64,000 nucleotides of DNA from Hyphomicrobiales bacterium. Its GTDB lineage: Bacteria; Pseudomonadota; Alphaproteobacteria; Rhizobiales; Beijerinckiaceae. Below, in pieces: positions 46,609-55,734 of this stretch. Each line of letters starts with the position of its first letter. Position 1 is the stretch's first letter. The stretch lies in the NCBI GenBank assembly GCA_003963405.1, contig RXIY01000049.1, positions 1-64,000 of the forward strand, given 5' to 3'. The notes under the pieces are model-generated. The model worked only from the letters and a program-made list of their open reading frames with translations. It was not told where the DNA came from and did no database searches. The translations under genes and the position numbers were made by a program.

Positions 46609-48429
46609 TTACGCCACCAGCGCGGCCTTGCCCTTGGCCTTCTTGCGGTCGTTGGGGTCGAGGATGGCCTTGCGCAGGCGGATCGACTTCGGCGTCACTT
46701 CGACGAGTTCGTCGTCCTCGATATAGGCGAGCGCCCGCTCCAGCGTCATCTTGATCGGCGGGGTGAGGCGCACGGCCTCGTCCTTGCCGGCGGCGCGGAT
46801 GTTGGTGAGCTGCTTGCCCTTGAGCACATTGATCTCGAGATCATTGTCGCGCGTGTGCTCGCCGACGATCATGCCGCGATAGACCTTCCAGCCCGGCTCG
46901 ATCATCATCGGCCCGCGATCTTCGAGCTTCCACATGGCGTAGGCGACCGCCTCGCCCTGATCGTTGGAGATTAGCACGCCGTTGCGCCGCCCCTGAATCT
47001 CGCCCTTGAAGGGCGCGTAGGAGTGGAACAGGCGGTTCATGATCGCCGTGCCGCGCGTGTCGGTCAGCAGCTCGCCCTGATAGCCGATGAGGCCGCGCGT
47101 CGGGGCGTGGAAGACGAGACGCAGGCGATTGCCGCCGGACGGCCGCATCTCGATCATCTCGGCCTTGCGCTCGGACATCTTCTGAACGACGACGCCGGAA
47201 TGCTCCTCGTCGACGTCGATGACGACCTCTTCGATTGGCTCCAGAATCTCGCCGTCCTCGTCCTTGCGGAAGACGACCTTTGGACGCGATACGCCGAGCT
47301 CGAAACCCTCGCGGCGCATGGTCTCGATGAGGATCGCAAGCTGCAATTCGCCGCGGCCCGAGACGATGAAGGCGTCGCCCATCGGCGCGTCCTCGACGCG
47401 CAGCGCCACATTGCCCTCGGCCTCCTTGAAGAGGCGCGCGCGGATCATGCGGCTCGTGACCTTGTCGCCCTCCGTGCCCGCGAGCGGGCTGTCGTTGACG
47501 AGGAAGGTCATGGAGAGCGTCGGCGGGTCGATCGGCTGCGCCTGCAGGGGCTCGCTCACCTCGAGCGCGCAAAGCGTGTCGGCGACGTTGAACTGCTCCA
47601 GGCCCGCGATGGCGATGATGTCGCCGGCCTCGGCCTCCTCGATCGGCTGGCGCTCGATGCCGCGAAAGGCCAGAATCTTCGAGACCCGGCCCTGTTCGAC
47701 GATCTTGCCCGCGCGGTCGAGCACCTTCACCGGCTGGTTGGGCTTCACGACTCCCGAGAAGACCCGGCCCGTGATGATGCGGCCGAGATAGGGATTGGCC
47801 TCGAGCAGCGTGCCGAGCATACGGAAGCCGCCGTCCTCGACCTTGGGCTGCGGCACGTGCTTGACCACGAGATCGAAGAGCGGGGCCATGTCGTCCTTGG
47901 GGCCGTCCGGCTCCTCGGCCATCCAGCCCTGCTTGGCCGAGCCGTAGATGATCGGGAAATCGAGCTGCTCGTCGGTGGCGTCGAGTGCGGCGAAGAGGTC
48001 GAAGACCTCGTTGACGACTTCCTGCACGCGCGCGTCGGGCTTGTCGACCTTGTTGACGCAGACGATCGGCTTCAGCCCGATCTTGAGCGCCTTGCCGACA
48101 ACGAATTTCGTCTGCGGCATCGGGCCTTCCGCCGCGTCGACGAGCACGATGGCGCCGTCCACCATGGAGAGGATGCGCTCGACCTCGCCGCCAAAATCGG
48201 CGTGGCCGGGGGTGTCGACGATGTTGATGCGGATATCCTTCCAGACGACCGAGGTCGCCTTGGCGAGGATGGTGATCCCGCGCTCCTTTTCGAGATCGTT
48301 CGAGTCCATCACGCGCTCGGCGACGCGCTGGTTCTCGCGGAAGGCGCCCGACTGACGCAGGAGGCAGTCGACGAGAGTAGTCTTGCCATGGTCGACGTGG
48401 GCGATGATGGCGATGTTGCGCAGCTGCAT
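46609..48429 (-). CDS. typA: Translational GTPase TypA/BipA
   Basis: A 606-residue ribosome-associated GTPase of the EF-G class. G1 AHVDHGKTTLVDCLLRQSG (about 9-27), switch/effector region EKERGITILAKATSV (about 47-61), G3 VDTPGHADFGGEV (about 71-83), G4 NKVDKPDARVQEV (about 125-137), then domains II, III and V and the BipA-specific C-terminal domain (TRGLIGYQGELLTDTRGTAI about 440-459). It is involved in ribosome assembly and growth under stress. Length is usual. ATG 48429; convergent with purD. Confidence 0.97.
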   Translation of the reverse strand: MQLRNIAIIAHVDHGKTTLVDCLLRQSGAFRENQRVAERVMDSNDLEKERGITILAKATSVVWKDIRINIVDTPGHADFGGEVERILSMVDGAIVLVDAAEGPMPQTKFVVGKALKIGLKPIVCVNKVDKPDARVQEVVNEVFDLFAALDATDEQLDFPIIYGSAKQGWMAEEPDGPKDDMAPLFDLVVKHVPQPKVEDGGFRMLGTLLEANPYLGRIITGRVFSGVVKPNQPVKVLDRAGKIVEQGRVSKILAFRGIERQPIEEAEAGDIIAIAGLEQFNVADTLCALEVSEPLQAQPIDPPTLSMTFLVNDSPLAGTEGDKVTSRMIRARLFKEAEGNVALRVEDAPMGDAFIVSGRGELQLAILIETMRREGFELGVSRPKVVFRKDEDGEILEPIEEVVIDVDEEHSGVVVQKMSERKAEMIEMRPSGGNRLRLVFHAPTRGLIGYQGELLTDTRGTAIMNRLFHSYAPFKGEIQGRRNGVLISNDQGEAVAYAMWKLEDRGPMMIEPGWKVYRGMIVGEHTRDNDLEINVLKGKQLTNIRAAGKDEAVRLTPPIKMTLERALAYIEDDELVEVTPKSIRLRKAILDPNDRKKAKGKAALVA

Positions 48430-48610
48430 GGAACCGGCCGTTTAAAACAGCCGCGACCCGTTCCGACGGCCTGCTTGGCCCGGACGCTCTGAGGCGGCTT
48501 TTTTGTTGCGATGCGGCGCGTTTTACAGGAGCGACGGCGGAAAGGGAATAGAAAAGGCGGGTTTCCGGGGCGGAGACGCGGTCCTGAGCGGCGCGGCCCC
48601 CCCCGCCCCT

Positions 48611-48735
48611 ACCCCTCCCCGCCGCAAGCGGGGGAGGGAGAGATCATCACGCAGCGACGTCCCCGTCTCCGTCGAGCCTAAGCCTGGCCGCTATCTCCTT
48701 CCCCCGCGAAGCGGCGGGGAGGGGTAGGGGGGCTA
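48611..48735. repeat. Pair of facing palindromes (family A)
   Basis: Two copies of a CCCCTCCCCGC/GCGGGGGAGGGG-type palindrome, at 48611-48640 and 48698-48732, in opposite orientation, within a 350-bp region (48430-48780) between the typA start and the 3' end of a TPM gene. No gene is seen in that region. The flanks ACCCCT and AGGGGTAGGGG match each other in inverted form. Confidence 0.65.
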
Positions 48736-48780
48736 AGCCGCAATGACGCTCCCTCTTCGCTAAAGCTCCATCAATTTTTC

Positions 48781-49389
48781 TCAACTCACGTAAATCCGAT
48801 CCGGCAACTCGTCCCCCTCCGGTCCCGGCGGGACGACGGGGGCGAGGAGGCGGGCGCATTCCTCGATGGTCGAGACGAACCCCTCGGCGCAGCGCCCCTC
48901 CCCCAGGCAGGCCAGAAGCGGCGCGAGCGCGGCTTTCCATTGGTCGTCGCCGATCTTCCCGTTCAGCCCCTCGTCGGCGATGATCCGGGCGTAACGCTCG
49001 GCGAAGGAGACGAAGATCAGGACGCCGGTGCGGCTCCGAGTCCCCGCGACGCCGCGCAGAAAGAACTGCTCGATGGCGGCGCGTTCGGCGCGGCGCCGTT
49101 TCACGAGGCGGGGCGTCAGCGCGAGGCGGATCGGCGGCCAGGATACGACGAGCGCCGCCAGCATGAAGACGCCGATCTGCGCCCCATAGATCATCCGGGC
49201 CGAGAGGTCCGTGAATTCGGCGAGCGGCCAGGGCGTCGCCAGCGCGAAGAAGGCCGCCCAGAGCGGCGGCACATAGGCGTAATCGGAGGAGCGACGCGCC
49301 AGCGTGCAGACGATCTCGCCCGACGTCAGCCGTTCGGCGCGGCCAATGGCGTCGACAATGCGGTCGAGGTCTTCCGTCGTCACCCGCAT
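48781..49389 (-). CDS. TPM-domain protein, membrane type
   Basis: A 202-residue protein with a cytoplasmic or periplasmic N-terminal segment (MRVTTEDLDRIVDAIGRAER LTSGEIVCTL), two central membrane helices (VPPLWAAFFALATPWPLAEF and YGAQIGVFMLAALVVSWPPI), and a C-terminal TPM-like part (FFLRGVAGTRSRTGVLIFVS; YARIIADEGLNGKI). This is the pattern of the shorter partner of TPM_phosphatase pairs. Its ATG overlaps the stop of the upstream TPM gene (TGATG at 49387-49391), indicating translational coupling. Function is unclear; relatives are linked to envelope or photosystem repair. Confidence 0.78.
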   Translation of the reverse strand: MRVTTEDLDRIVDAIGRAERLTSGEIVCTLARRSSDYAYVPPLWAAFFALATPWPLAEFTDLSARMIYGAQIGVFMLAALVVSWPPIRLALTPRLVKRRRAERAAIEQFFLRGVAGTRSRTGVLIFVSFAERYARIIADEGLNGKIGDDQWKAALAPLLACLGEGRCAEGFVSTIEECARLLAPVVPPGPEGDELPDRIYVS

Positions 49390-50213
49390 CACCAGTCTCC
49401 CGAGGCGCCGCCGCCGCCCGAATCGCCGCCGCCGCCGGAAAAGCCGTCGAAACCGCCGCCGCCCCCGCCGTCCCACGAGGAACCGCCGAAGGAGCCCCCG
49501 TCGCCCCAGCCGCCGCCCGGCGGCAGGAAGATGACCGTCGGCCCGCCGCGGCGGTAGCGCCGGCCCTGGCCGGGGCGGCCGGCGCTGCGCGCCATCATGA
49601 TGAAGATGAAGATGAACAGCGCGAAGATGATGAAAGGGACGATCTCGTCGAAGGGGGTAGGCTGCGGCCGCGCCTTCTTAACCCATTCGGCGGCGTCGCC
49701 GCTCAAAACCTCGATGATCCCGTCGACGCCGCGCTCGATCCCGGCGCCATAGTCGCCCGCCTTGAATTTCGGCGCGACGGCGGTGGCGAGGATGATCTTG
49801 GACAGCGCGTCGGTGAGCGTGCCCTCGAGGCCATAGCCGACCTCGATGCGCATCTTGCGCTCGCTCGGCGCGACAAGGAAAAGGATGCCGTTGTTCTTCT
49901 TCGCCTCGCCGAGCTTCCAGTAACGGAAGAGGCCGTTGGCGTAGGTCTCGATGTCTCCGCCCTCGAGCGAGCGGATGGTCGCGACGACGAGCTGAATGCC
50001 GGATTTGTCTTCGAGATCCTTCAACTTCTTTTGCAGCGTCGCGCGCTCGGCCTCCGGAACGACATTCGCCTGATCGACGACGCGCCCCGTCAGTTCGGGA
50101 TAGGCGGGCGCCGCGAACGCGAACGCCGTCAGAAGGATGAAGACGGCGGCAAGGAGGATGCGCGGCGGAAAGGCGTGCAGGCCGGCGGGCCCGTTCGAGC
50201 GTTCGGCGCGCAT
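49389..50213 (-). CDS. TPM-domain secreted/membrane protein with Gly-rich tail
   Basis: A 274-residue protein. An N-terminal signal or anchor (RILLAAVFILLTAFAFAAPA) is followed by the TPM_phosphatase domain (about 40-170): LTGRVVDQANVVPEAERATL, SGIQLVVATIRSLEGGDIET, and MRIEVGYGLEGTLTDALSKI. A membrane segment (FIIFALFIFIFIMMARS, about 200-216) and a Gly/Ser/Asp-rich tail (GGGGDSGGGGASGDW) complete the usual layout. Paired TPM genes are normally preceded by a LemA gene, which is missing here. The stop overlaps the next gene's start. Confidence 0.87.
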   Translation of the reverse strand: MRAERSNGPAGLHAFPPRILLAAVFILLTAFAFAAPAYPELTGRVVDQANVVPEAERATLQKKLKDLEDKSGIQLVVATIRSLEGGDIETYANGLFRYWKLGEAKKNNGILFLVAPSERKMRIEVGYGLEGTLTDALSKIILATAVAPKFKAGDYGAGIERGVDGIIEVLSGDAAEWVKKARPQPTPFDEIVPFIIFALFIFIFIMMARSAGRPGQGRRYRRGGPTVIFLPPGGGWGDGGSFGGSSWDGGGGGGFDGFSGGGGDSGGGGASGDW

Positions 50214-50216
50214 GCG

Positions 50217-50642
50217 TCAGCCGCCGGCGCAGCGGGCGCAGCGCCCGGCGATCTCCACGACGCGGGTGCGCGCCTTGAAGCCGGCTCCCGACGCCAGGGC
50301 GGAAAGCTCGCGCGCGAGGCCGGCGGAGGTCGCTTCCTTCACCTCGCCGCACTGTTCGCAGATCATGAAGACGACCGGCTCCTCCGCGCCATGCGCATGG
50401 CCGCAGACGACGAAGGCGTTCCTGGATTCGAGTCGGTGCGCGAGCCCGTGATCGAGCAGAAAGGCGAGCGCGCGATAGACGGAGACGGGCGCCGGCCGCT
50501 TGCCGTCCGCCTCGGCCATCAGATCGATCATTTCATAGGCTCCGACCGGACGGTTCGCCTCGATGAGGATATCGAGCGCGCGCCGGCGCGCGGGCGTGAG
50601 GCCGGCGATCTTGCCCGTGTCATGCGTCGGATGAGTGCTCAT
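50217..50642 (-). CDS. zur: Fur-family regulator, Zur type
   Basis: A 141-residue zinc-responsive repressor candidate. The winged helix lies at about 15-80 (LTPARRRALDILIEANRPVG; APVSVYRALAFLLDHGLAHR). The structural zinc site is formed by ICEQCGEV (near 96-103) and CARCAGG at the C-terminus. HAHGAEEPVVFMICE is the typical sensing region of Zur rather than of iron-sensing Fur. ATG 50642 (MSTHPTHDTGK) is chosen; the longer frame adds residues without similarity. It is the first gene upstream of the TPM pair on the same strand, with 3 bp between them. Confidence 0.85.
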   Translation of the reverse strand: MSTHPTHDTGKIAGLTPARRRALDILIEANRPVGAYEMIDLMAEADGKRPAPVSVYRALAFLLDHGLAHRLESRNAFVVCGHAHGAEEPVVFMICEQCGEVKEATSAGLARELSALASGAGFKARTRVVEIAGRCARCAGG

Positions 50643-50891
50643 GCCGACATTGTAGCGGGGCCGGTCCCGAAAGACGAGGCCGCCCCCGAACCGGCGGCGC
50701 ATATTAAAAATCTGCAATCAAGACAAAGTCACAGACGAGACCAAGCAAAAATGAAAACTTGAAAATAATCCCTGGTCCTGATCCGGCGTATGGGAGCAGA
50801 AAAACGCCTCCTTCTACATCAACTCTCCACTCGTGCGGAGATTGTCGTTGAGCAGGCGTTAGGTGGACGTAATATACTTGGAGAATAGGAT

Positions 50892-51353
50892 ATGAGCCCG
50901 GATTTTACCGCGTTTTACATGGCTGTTACATTCGCGCTCGGTGTGATCATGGTCGTCGGCGGCGGGCTGGGCTTCATGCGGGGAAATCTCGTGCTGATGC
51001 AGACGCGCTCGCGTCTCGCGCAGGGCGTCGTCTTCGCCGCCGCCGGCTTCATGTTCGTCGCCGGGGTCGGCGTACATTTCACCGGCAGCAGCAATACGGC
51101 GTTTCTGAAGGGGCAAATGCAGCGCGCCTCGCAATGCGAACTGGAGGGAGAAACCGAGCATCCCGACGCGCGCGGCGGCAAGAGCGGCGTCATCGGCCGG
51201 CACATCGTTTCCTGCATGAACGCCGCAGGCTTCCGATGGACCGCGACGGGTTCGCGCTGCCAGGACGCCCCGGTCGCGACGAATGGTTATTGCTACGAGC
51301 CGTCGGCCTGGTTCGATCGCGCCGTCGTCACCGCACAGCTCGCCTTCGACTAG
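50892..51353 (+). CDS. Membrane protein of unknown function with Cys-rich exposed domain
   Basis: A 153-residue protein. Two membrane helices (FYMAVTFALGVIMVVGGGLG, about 8-27, and QGVVFAAAGFMFVAGVGVHF, about 44-63) flank a short basic loop. The exposed C-terminal part (about 65-153) has four Cys residues in ASQCELEG, VSCMNAAGFRW, GSRCQDA and NGYCYEPSAW, which could form two disulphides in the periplasm. I do not recognise a family. ATG 50892 follows GGAGAATAGGAT. The 250 bp before it are more AT-rich and hold the promoters for this gene and zur. Confidence 0.72.
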   Translation: MSPDFTAFYMAVTFALGVIMVVGGGLGFMRGNLVLMQTRSRLAQGVVFAAAGFMFVAGVGVHFTGSSNTAFLKGQMQRASQCELEGETEHPDARGGKSGVIGRHIVSCMNAAGFRWTATGSRCQDAPVATNGYCYEPSAWFDRAVVTAQLAFD

Positions 51354-51482
51354 CCCGCGCTTCCGCAAAATCCATGGGGAGCGGCGCCCGCGCGGCGCCG
51401 TTCCTGTTTTGGGCGTCCGGCTTGCGCTGTTCCGCGCGGCGCCTATAGTCCGGCCGAATTCCAGCCCCAGCCAGAGCAGCAA

Positions 51483-52721
51483 ATGACCCGGCACAAGAAA
51501 GACATCAAAAAGGTCGTCCTCGCCTATTCCGGCGGCCTCGACACCTCCATCATCCTCAAATGGCTGCAAACGACCTATGGCGCGGAGGTCGTCACATTCA
51601 CGGCGGACCTCGGCCAGGGCGAGGAGCTCGGCCCGGCGCGCGAGAAGGCGCTGCTGCTCGGCGTCAAGCCGGAGAATATCTTCATCGAGGATTTGCGCGA
51701 GGAATTCGTGCGCGACTACGTCTTCCCGATGTTTCGCGCCAACGCTCAATATGAGGGCCTGTATCTCCTCGGCACCTCCATCGCGCGTCCGCTGATCGCC
51801 AAGAAACAGATCGAGATCGCCCATAAGATGGGCGCTGACGCCGTCTGCCACGGCGCGACCGGCAAGGGCAACGACCAGGTGCGTTTCGAGCTCGGCTATT
51901 ACGCGCTCGATCCCGACATCACGGTGATCGCGCCCTGGCGCGAATGGGACCTCGCCTCGCGCACCGACCTCATCGCCTTCGCCGAGGCGCATCAGATCCC
52001 GATCGCCAAGGACAAGCGCGGCGAGGCGCCTTTCTCGACCGACGCCAATCTTCTGCACACTTCCTCGGAGGGCAAGGTTCTCGAAGACCCCGCGCAGGAG
52101 ACGCCGGATTACGTCTATTCGCGCACCGGCAATCCCGAGGACGCGCCCGACGCGCCGCAATATGTCACGATCGACTTCGAGAGGGGCGACCCCGTCGCCG
52201 TCGACGGCGTGGCTCTTTCGCCCGCCGCGCTGCTCGCCAGGCTCAACGACCTTGGGCGCCTGCATGGCGTCGGCCGGCTCGATCTCGTCGAGAATCGCTT
52301 CGTCGGCATGAAGTCGCGCGGCATGTACGAGACGCCCGGCGGCGCCATCCTGCTCGTGGCCCATCGCGGGATCGAGAGCCTCACGCTCGATCGCGGCGCC
52401 GCGCATCTCAAGGACGAGCTGATGCCGCGCTACGCGGAGCTCATCTACAACGGCTTCTGGTTCGCGCCCGAACGCGAGATGCTCCAGGCGGCGATCGACC
52501 ATTCGCAGGAGCATGTCACGGGCCGCGTTCGGCTGAAGCTCTACAAGGGCTCGGCGACGCTCGTCGGCCGCGAAAGCCCCTGGTCGCTCTATGATCAGGA
52601 CCTCGTCACCTTCGAGGAGGGCGGAACCTATGACCAGCGCGACGCGGAAGGCTTCATCAAGCTCAACGCCCTGCGCCTGCGCACGCTCGCCAGAAGGGCG
52701 GCGCGCGGAGCGAAGACGTAA
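51483..52721 (+). CDS. argG: Argininosuccinate synthase
   Basis: A 412-residue ATP-dependent enzyme that joins citrulline and aspartate in arginine biosynthesis. The N-type ATP pyrophosphatase loop is [18 protein letters not shown] (about 11-28). [20 protein letters not shown] (about 122-141) and the second family signature [20 protein letters not shown] (about 89-108) are clear. The C-terminal tetramerisation helix follows [20 protein letters not shown]. Length is normal. It stands alone, as usual in this class, with no argH nearby. Confidence 0.97.
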   Translation: MTRHKKDIKKVVLAYSGGLDTSIILKWLQTTYGAEVVTFTADLGQGEELGPAREKALLLGVKPENIFIEDLREEFVRDYVFPMFRANAQYEGLYLLGTSIARPLIAKKQIEIAHKMGADAVCHGATGKGNDQVRFELGYYALDPDITVIAPWREWDLASRTDLIAFAEAHQIPIAKDKRGEAPFSTDANLLHTSSEGKVLEDPAQETPDYVYSRTGNPEDAPDAPQYVTIDFERGDPVAVDGVALSPAALLARLNDLGRLHGVGRLDLVENRFVGMKSRGMYETPGGAILLVAHRGIESLTLDRGAAHLKDELMPRYAELIYNGFWFAPEREMLQAAIDHSQEHVTGRVRLKLYKGSATLVGRESPWSLYDQDLVTFEEGGTYDQRDAEGFIKLNALRLRTLARRAARGAKT

Positions 52722-52806
52722 GGGACCGCCCGCGCGCAAGACCGCCAGGGGAAAATCGAGACACATCGCGGGCCGGGAAGGGTTCGGCGTCCCGCGCGCC
52801 CGTCGC

Positions 52807-52893
52807 CGTCATGCCCGCGCTTGTCGCGGGCATCCACGGGGGCGCCGGGCAAGCGTGGATGGCCGGGACGCGCCCGGCCATGACGCGAGGAGA
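52807..52893. repeat. Intergenic palindromic element (family B), compound hairpin
   Basis: An 87-bp element whose two halves are inverted copies: CGTCATGCCCGCGC...GGGCATCCAC on the left and GTGGATGGCCGGG...CCGGCCATGACG on the right, each with its own inner hairpin. It follows argG and resembles 43232-43320. Confidence 0.65.
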
Positions 52894-52921
52894 GGGACGC
52901 CGCCCACGAGGTCGAAAGCCG

Positions 52922-53182
52922 TCAGTCCTCGTCGAGCATGTAGCAGTAGAAGTCCCGGTTGAAGCCCGTCCGCCAGCCTTGCAGATCGTAGCGATAGCCC
53001 GGCGGCGGGTTGGGGCCGCAATCGCCGGCATAGGGCGTGACCGGCTTCTTGACCCAGACCGGCGGCGGGACGAACCTCAGGCGCTGCGCGAAGGAGGGGG
53101 CGGCGGCTGGGATGGTGAACAGCAGCGCGAGCGCAACCGCTGCGGCGAGCCGCCTGTAGGTTTTCGGGCTGCTGGCGTTCAT
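52922..53182 (-). CDS. Small secreted protein
   Basis: An 86-residue protein with a signal peptide (LAAAVALALLFTIPAAAPSF, cleavage after FAQ likely) and a Pro/Arg-rich mature part: RLRFVPPPVWVKKPVTPYAG, then DCGPNPPPGYRYDLQGW and RDFYCYMLDED with two Cys. It has the look of the many short periplasmic proteins of Rhizobiales without assigned function. ATG 53182 is preceded by GGAGGG. Immediately upstream on the same strand is the pseudouridine synthase gene (73 bp gap), though co-transcription is uncertain. Confidence 0.68.
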   Translation of the reverse strand: MNASSPKTYRRLAAAVALALLFTIPAAAPSFAQRLRFVPPPVWVKKPVTPYAGDCGPNPPPGYRYDLQGWRTGFNRDFYCYMLDED

Positions 53183-53255
53183 CTCTCCCTCCGGGCAAGA
53201 CAGTCCTAGCCGTGATAACCGCGCCGCCAGAGTGGGGTTCCCGCCGGCGGCCAGC

Positions 53256-54278
53256 TCAGACCTGTTCGAGCGCCGCCATCAGCTTGGCGAGGTCGGCCGG
53301 CAGCTCGCTTTCGAACATCATTTCCTCGCCGGTGATCGGATGCTCGAAGCCGAGCGTCGCGGCATGGAGCGCCTGTCGGCCGAGCGTCTCGACCGCCGCG
53401 CGCGCGTCTTCCGGCAATTTGGCGATCTTGGTCTTGAAGCCCGCGCCATAGGTCGCGTCGCCGATCAGCGGATGGCCGATATGGGCGAGATGCACACGAA
53501 TCTGATGGGTGCGGCCGGTCTCGAGCTGGCAGCGGACGAGCGAAGCGAGGCCGTAATCGGCGACCTTCTCCCAATGGGTGATGGCCTCGCGGCCGCGCGC
53601 CTCAGAGACCACCGCCATTTTCTCCCGCTGAATCGAATGGCGCCCGAGAAAAGTCTCGATCACCCCATGCGCCCGGTCGGGGACGCCCCAGACGAAGGCC
53701 AGATATTCGCGCGTGAGCGAGAGCGTGCGGCCATGGTCGGCGAAGAGGGCCGACAGGCCGTGATGCGCGGCGTCGGTCTTGGCGACGACGAGCAGGCCGG
53801 TCGTGTCCTTGTCGATGCGGTGCACGATGCCGGGCTTCTTCACGCCGCCGACGCCGGAAAGGCTCTCGCCGCAATGGGCGATCAGCGCATTGACCAGCGT
53901 GCCGCTCTCGTGCCCGCTCGCCGGATGCACCACGAGTCCGGCCGGCTTGTCGATGACGATGAGATGCGCGTCCTCGTAAACGATGTTCAGGGCGATGTTC
54001 TCGGCCTGGGGCTCGGCGGGCTCCGGCGGCGGCACGTCGAGCACGATCTCGTCGGAAAGGGCGAGCTTCTTGGCCGGGTCGCGCATGGCTGCGCCCCGCA
54101 GGGCGACGCGTCCCTCCTCGATGAGCGACTTGATTCGGCTGCGCGAGAGATGCGCGCCGACGAGCTCGGGACGCTCGGCCAGGTAGCGGTCCAGCCGCGC
54201 GCCGGCCTCGCCCTCCGCCACGGTGAAGGCGAAGCGCGCGCCGGCTGCGTCCTTTTGCTGCATATCCTTCATGCTCAT
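53256..54278 (-). CDS. rluD: RluD-family 23S rRNA pseudouridine synthase
   Basis: A 340-residue RluA/RluD-type enzyme that isomerises uridines in 23S rRNA helix 69. An N-terminal S4 RNA-binding domain (LDRYLAERPELVGAHLSRSR near 29-48) precedes the catalytic domain with the active-site Asp in GIVHRIDKDTTGLLVVAKTD (about 149-168) and the GRTHQIRVHLAHIGHPLIGD motif (about 256-275). Length agrees with RluD. It is divergent from the flavoprotein gene, 82 bp between starts. Substrate specificity (RluD versus RluC) is inferred from length and the S4 domain. Confidence 0.92.
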   Translation of the reverse strand: MSMKDMQQKDAAGARFAFTVAEGEAGARLDRYLAERPELVGAHLSRSRIKSLIEEGRVALRGAAMRDPAKKLALSDEIVLDVPPPEPAEPQAENIALNIVYEDAHLIVIDKPAGLVVHPASGHESGTLVNALIAHCGESLSGVGGVKKPGIVHRIDKDTTGLLVVAKTDAAHHGLSALFADHGRTLSLTREYLAFVWGVPDRAHGVIETFLGRHSIQREKMAVVSEARGREAITHWEKVADYGLASLVRCQLETGRTHQIRVHLAHIGHPLIGDATYGAGFKTKIAKLPEDARAAVETLGRQALHAATLGFEHPITGEEMMFESELPADLAKLMAALEQV

Positions 54279-54360
54279 TTCAAAGTCTTCTTTTGCTCAT
54301 GGGCGCGCTCGTGCTAACTCGTCCACAGATGAAAACGCCGACCAGAAGCGTGGACAAGAG

Positions 54361-55734
54361 ATGGGACAAAGCCATCCCCCTTTCGCCTTTGTCGCCGCCG
54401 CTCGAGTGGAGGCTGCTCACATTAACGACGCCGTCGCTCCGTTCTGCGCCGTAATCGGCGCGGGGCCCGCCGGGCTTTTCGCGGCCGAGGCGCTCGCCCG
54501 CGCGGGCGCGCGCGTGACCATCTATGAGCACAAGGCCAGCCCCGCGCGCAAATTTCTCATGGCCGGCCGTGGCGGCCTCAATATCACCCACAGCGAGAAT
54601 CTCGAGCGTTTCATCTCGCGCTACGGCGCGGCGGCCAGGCGCATCGGCCCCATCATCCGCGCCTTTCCGCCCCAGGCGCTGCGCGAGTTCTGCGCCGGCC
54701 TCGGCGAGACGACCTTCGTGGGCTCGAGCGGGCGGGTGTTTCCGGCGAGCTTCAAGGCCTCGCCCCTGCTGCGCGCCTGGCTGGCGCGGCTCTCCAGCCT
54801 CGGCGTCGTCATTTCCACGCGGCACGCCTTTCTGGGCTTCGAGGCGGAGGGCGGCGTGCTGCGGCTCAAGGGGCCGGACGGCGCCGAGATTTTGCGCCGC
54901 GCCGACGCGGTGGTGCTGGCGCTCGGCGGCGCCTCCTGGCCGAGGCTCGGCTCGGAGGGCGGCTGGACCGGCGCCCTCAGCGCGGCCGGGGTCGCGGTGA
55001 CGCCGCTCGCCGCCGCCAACAGCGGCGCGCTCGTCGACTGGAGCCCGATCTTCCGCGGCGATTTCGAAGGCCAGCCGGTCAAGACCGTGCTGCTGCGCCA
55101 TGGCGACGCCGTGGCGCGCGGCGACATCGTGGTCACGCGCACGGGCCTCGAAGGCGGCCCTGTCTATGCGCTTTCCTCGCGGCTGCGAGACGCCGTCGCT
55201 TCGGCGGGCAAGACGACCCTCGCTGTCGATCTCAGACCGGACACCAGCCTCGCCTGCCTCGTCCGCAAGCTCTCGCGCCGGCCCGCCAAGCAGTCTCACG
55301 CGACCTTCCTGCGCCGCGCCGGATTCTCCAGGGCCGAGATTGGCCTGATGCGCGAGGCGGCGGGCGCCGGGGGCCTCCCGCGCGACGCAGAGACGCTTGC
55401 AGCGCTCGTGAAGAACGCGCCCCTGACGGTCACGGGCGTCGCGGGTCTCGAGCGCGCCATCTCGACGGCGGGCGGCGTCTCCTTCGACGAGGTGGACGCC
55501 CATCTCATGGTCACGAAGATGCCGGGCGTGTTCGTCGCGGGCGAAATGCTCGACTTCGACGCGCCGACCGGCGGCTATCTGCTGCAGGCGGCTTTCGCCA
55601 CCGGCCGCGCCGCCGGAAGGGGCGCGGCCCGCTATCTCGGCCTTCTGAGGGAGGCGGGCGATCAGGCCGGGCTGTCGCCCCGCCATTTGCCGAATTCGCG
55701 CGCGCCCGACGCGTCGAACAAATACAGCGTATAG
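54361..55734 (+). CDS. BaiN/HI0933-type NAD(P)/FAD-dependent oxidoreductase
   Basis: A flavoprotein of about 457 residues. The FAD-binding Rossmann motif is VIGAGPAGLFAAEALARAGA (about 31-50), followed by HKASPARKFLMAGRGGLNIT (about 57-76), which with the later VVLALGGASWPRLGSEGGWT is characteristic of the HI0933/YhiN family. The C-terminus has the GVFVAGEMLDFDAPTGGYLL motif typical of the family. Relatives reduce double bonds in bile acids (BaiN), but most are uncharacterised. ATG 54361 is chosen; an in-frame extension to 54223 overlaps the divergent rluD. Its last 73 bp overlap the end of the convergent DUF411 gene. Confidence 0.88.
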   Translation: MGQSHPPFAFVAAARVEAAHINDAVAPFCAVIGAGPAGLFAAEALARAGARVTIYEHKASPARKFLMAGRGGLNITHSENLERFISRYGAAARRIGPIIRAFPPQALREFCAGLGETTFVGSSGRVFPASFKASPLLRAWLARLSSLGVVISTRHAFLGFEAEGGVLRLKGPDGAEILRRADAVVLALGGASWPRLGSEGGWTGALSAAGVAVTPLAAANSGALVDWSPIFRGDFEGQPVKTVLLRHGDAVARGDIVVTRTGLEGGPVYALSSRLRDAVASAGKTTLAVDLRPDTSLACLVRKLSRRPAKQSHATFLRRAGFSRAEIGLMREAAGAGGLPRDAETLAALVKNAPLTVTGVAGLERAISTAGGVSFDEVDAHLMVTKMPGVFVAGEMLDFDAPTGGYLLQAAFATGRAAGRGAARYLGLLREAGDQAGLSPRHLPNSRAPDASNKYSV

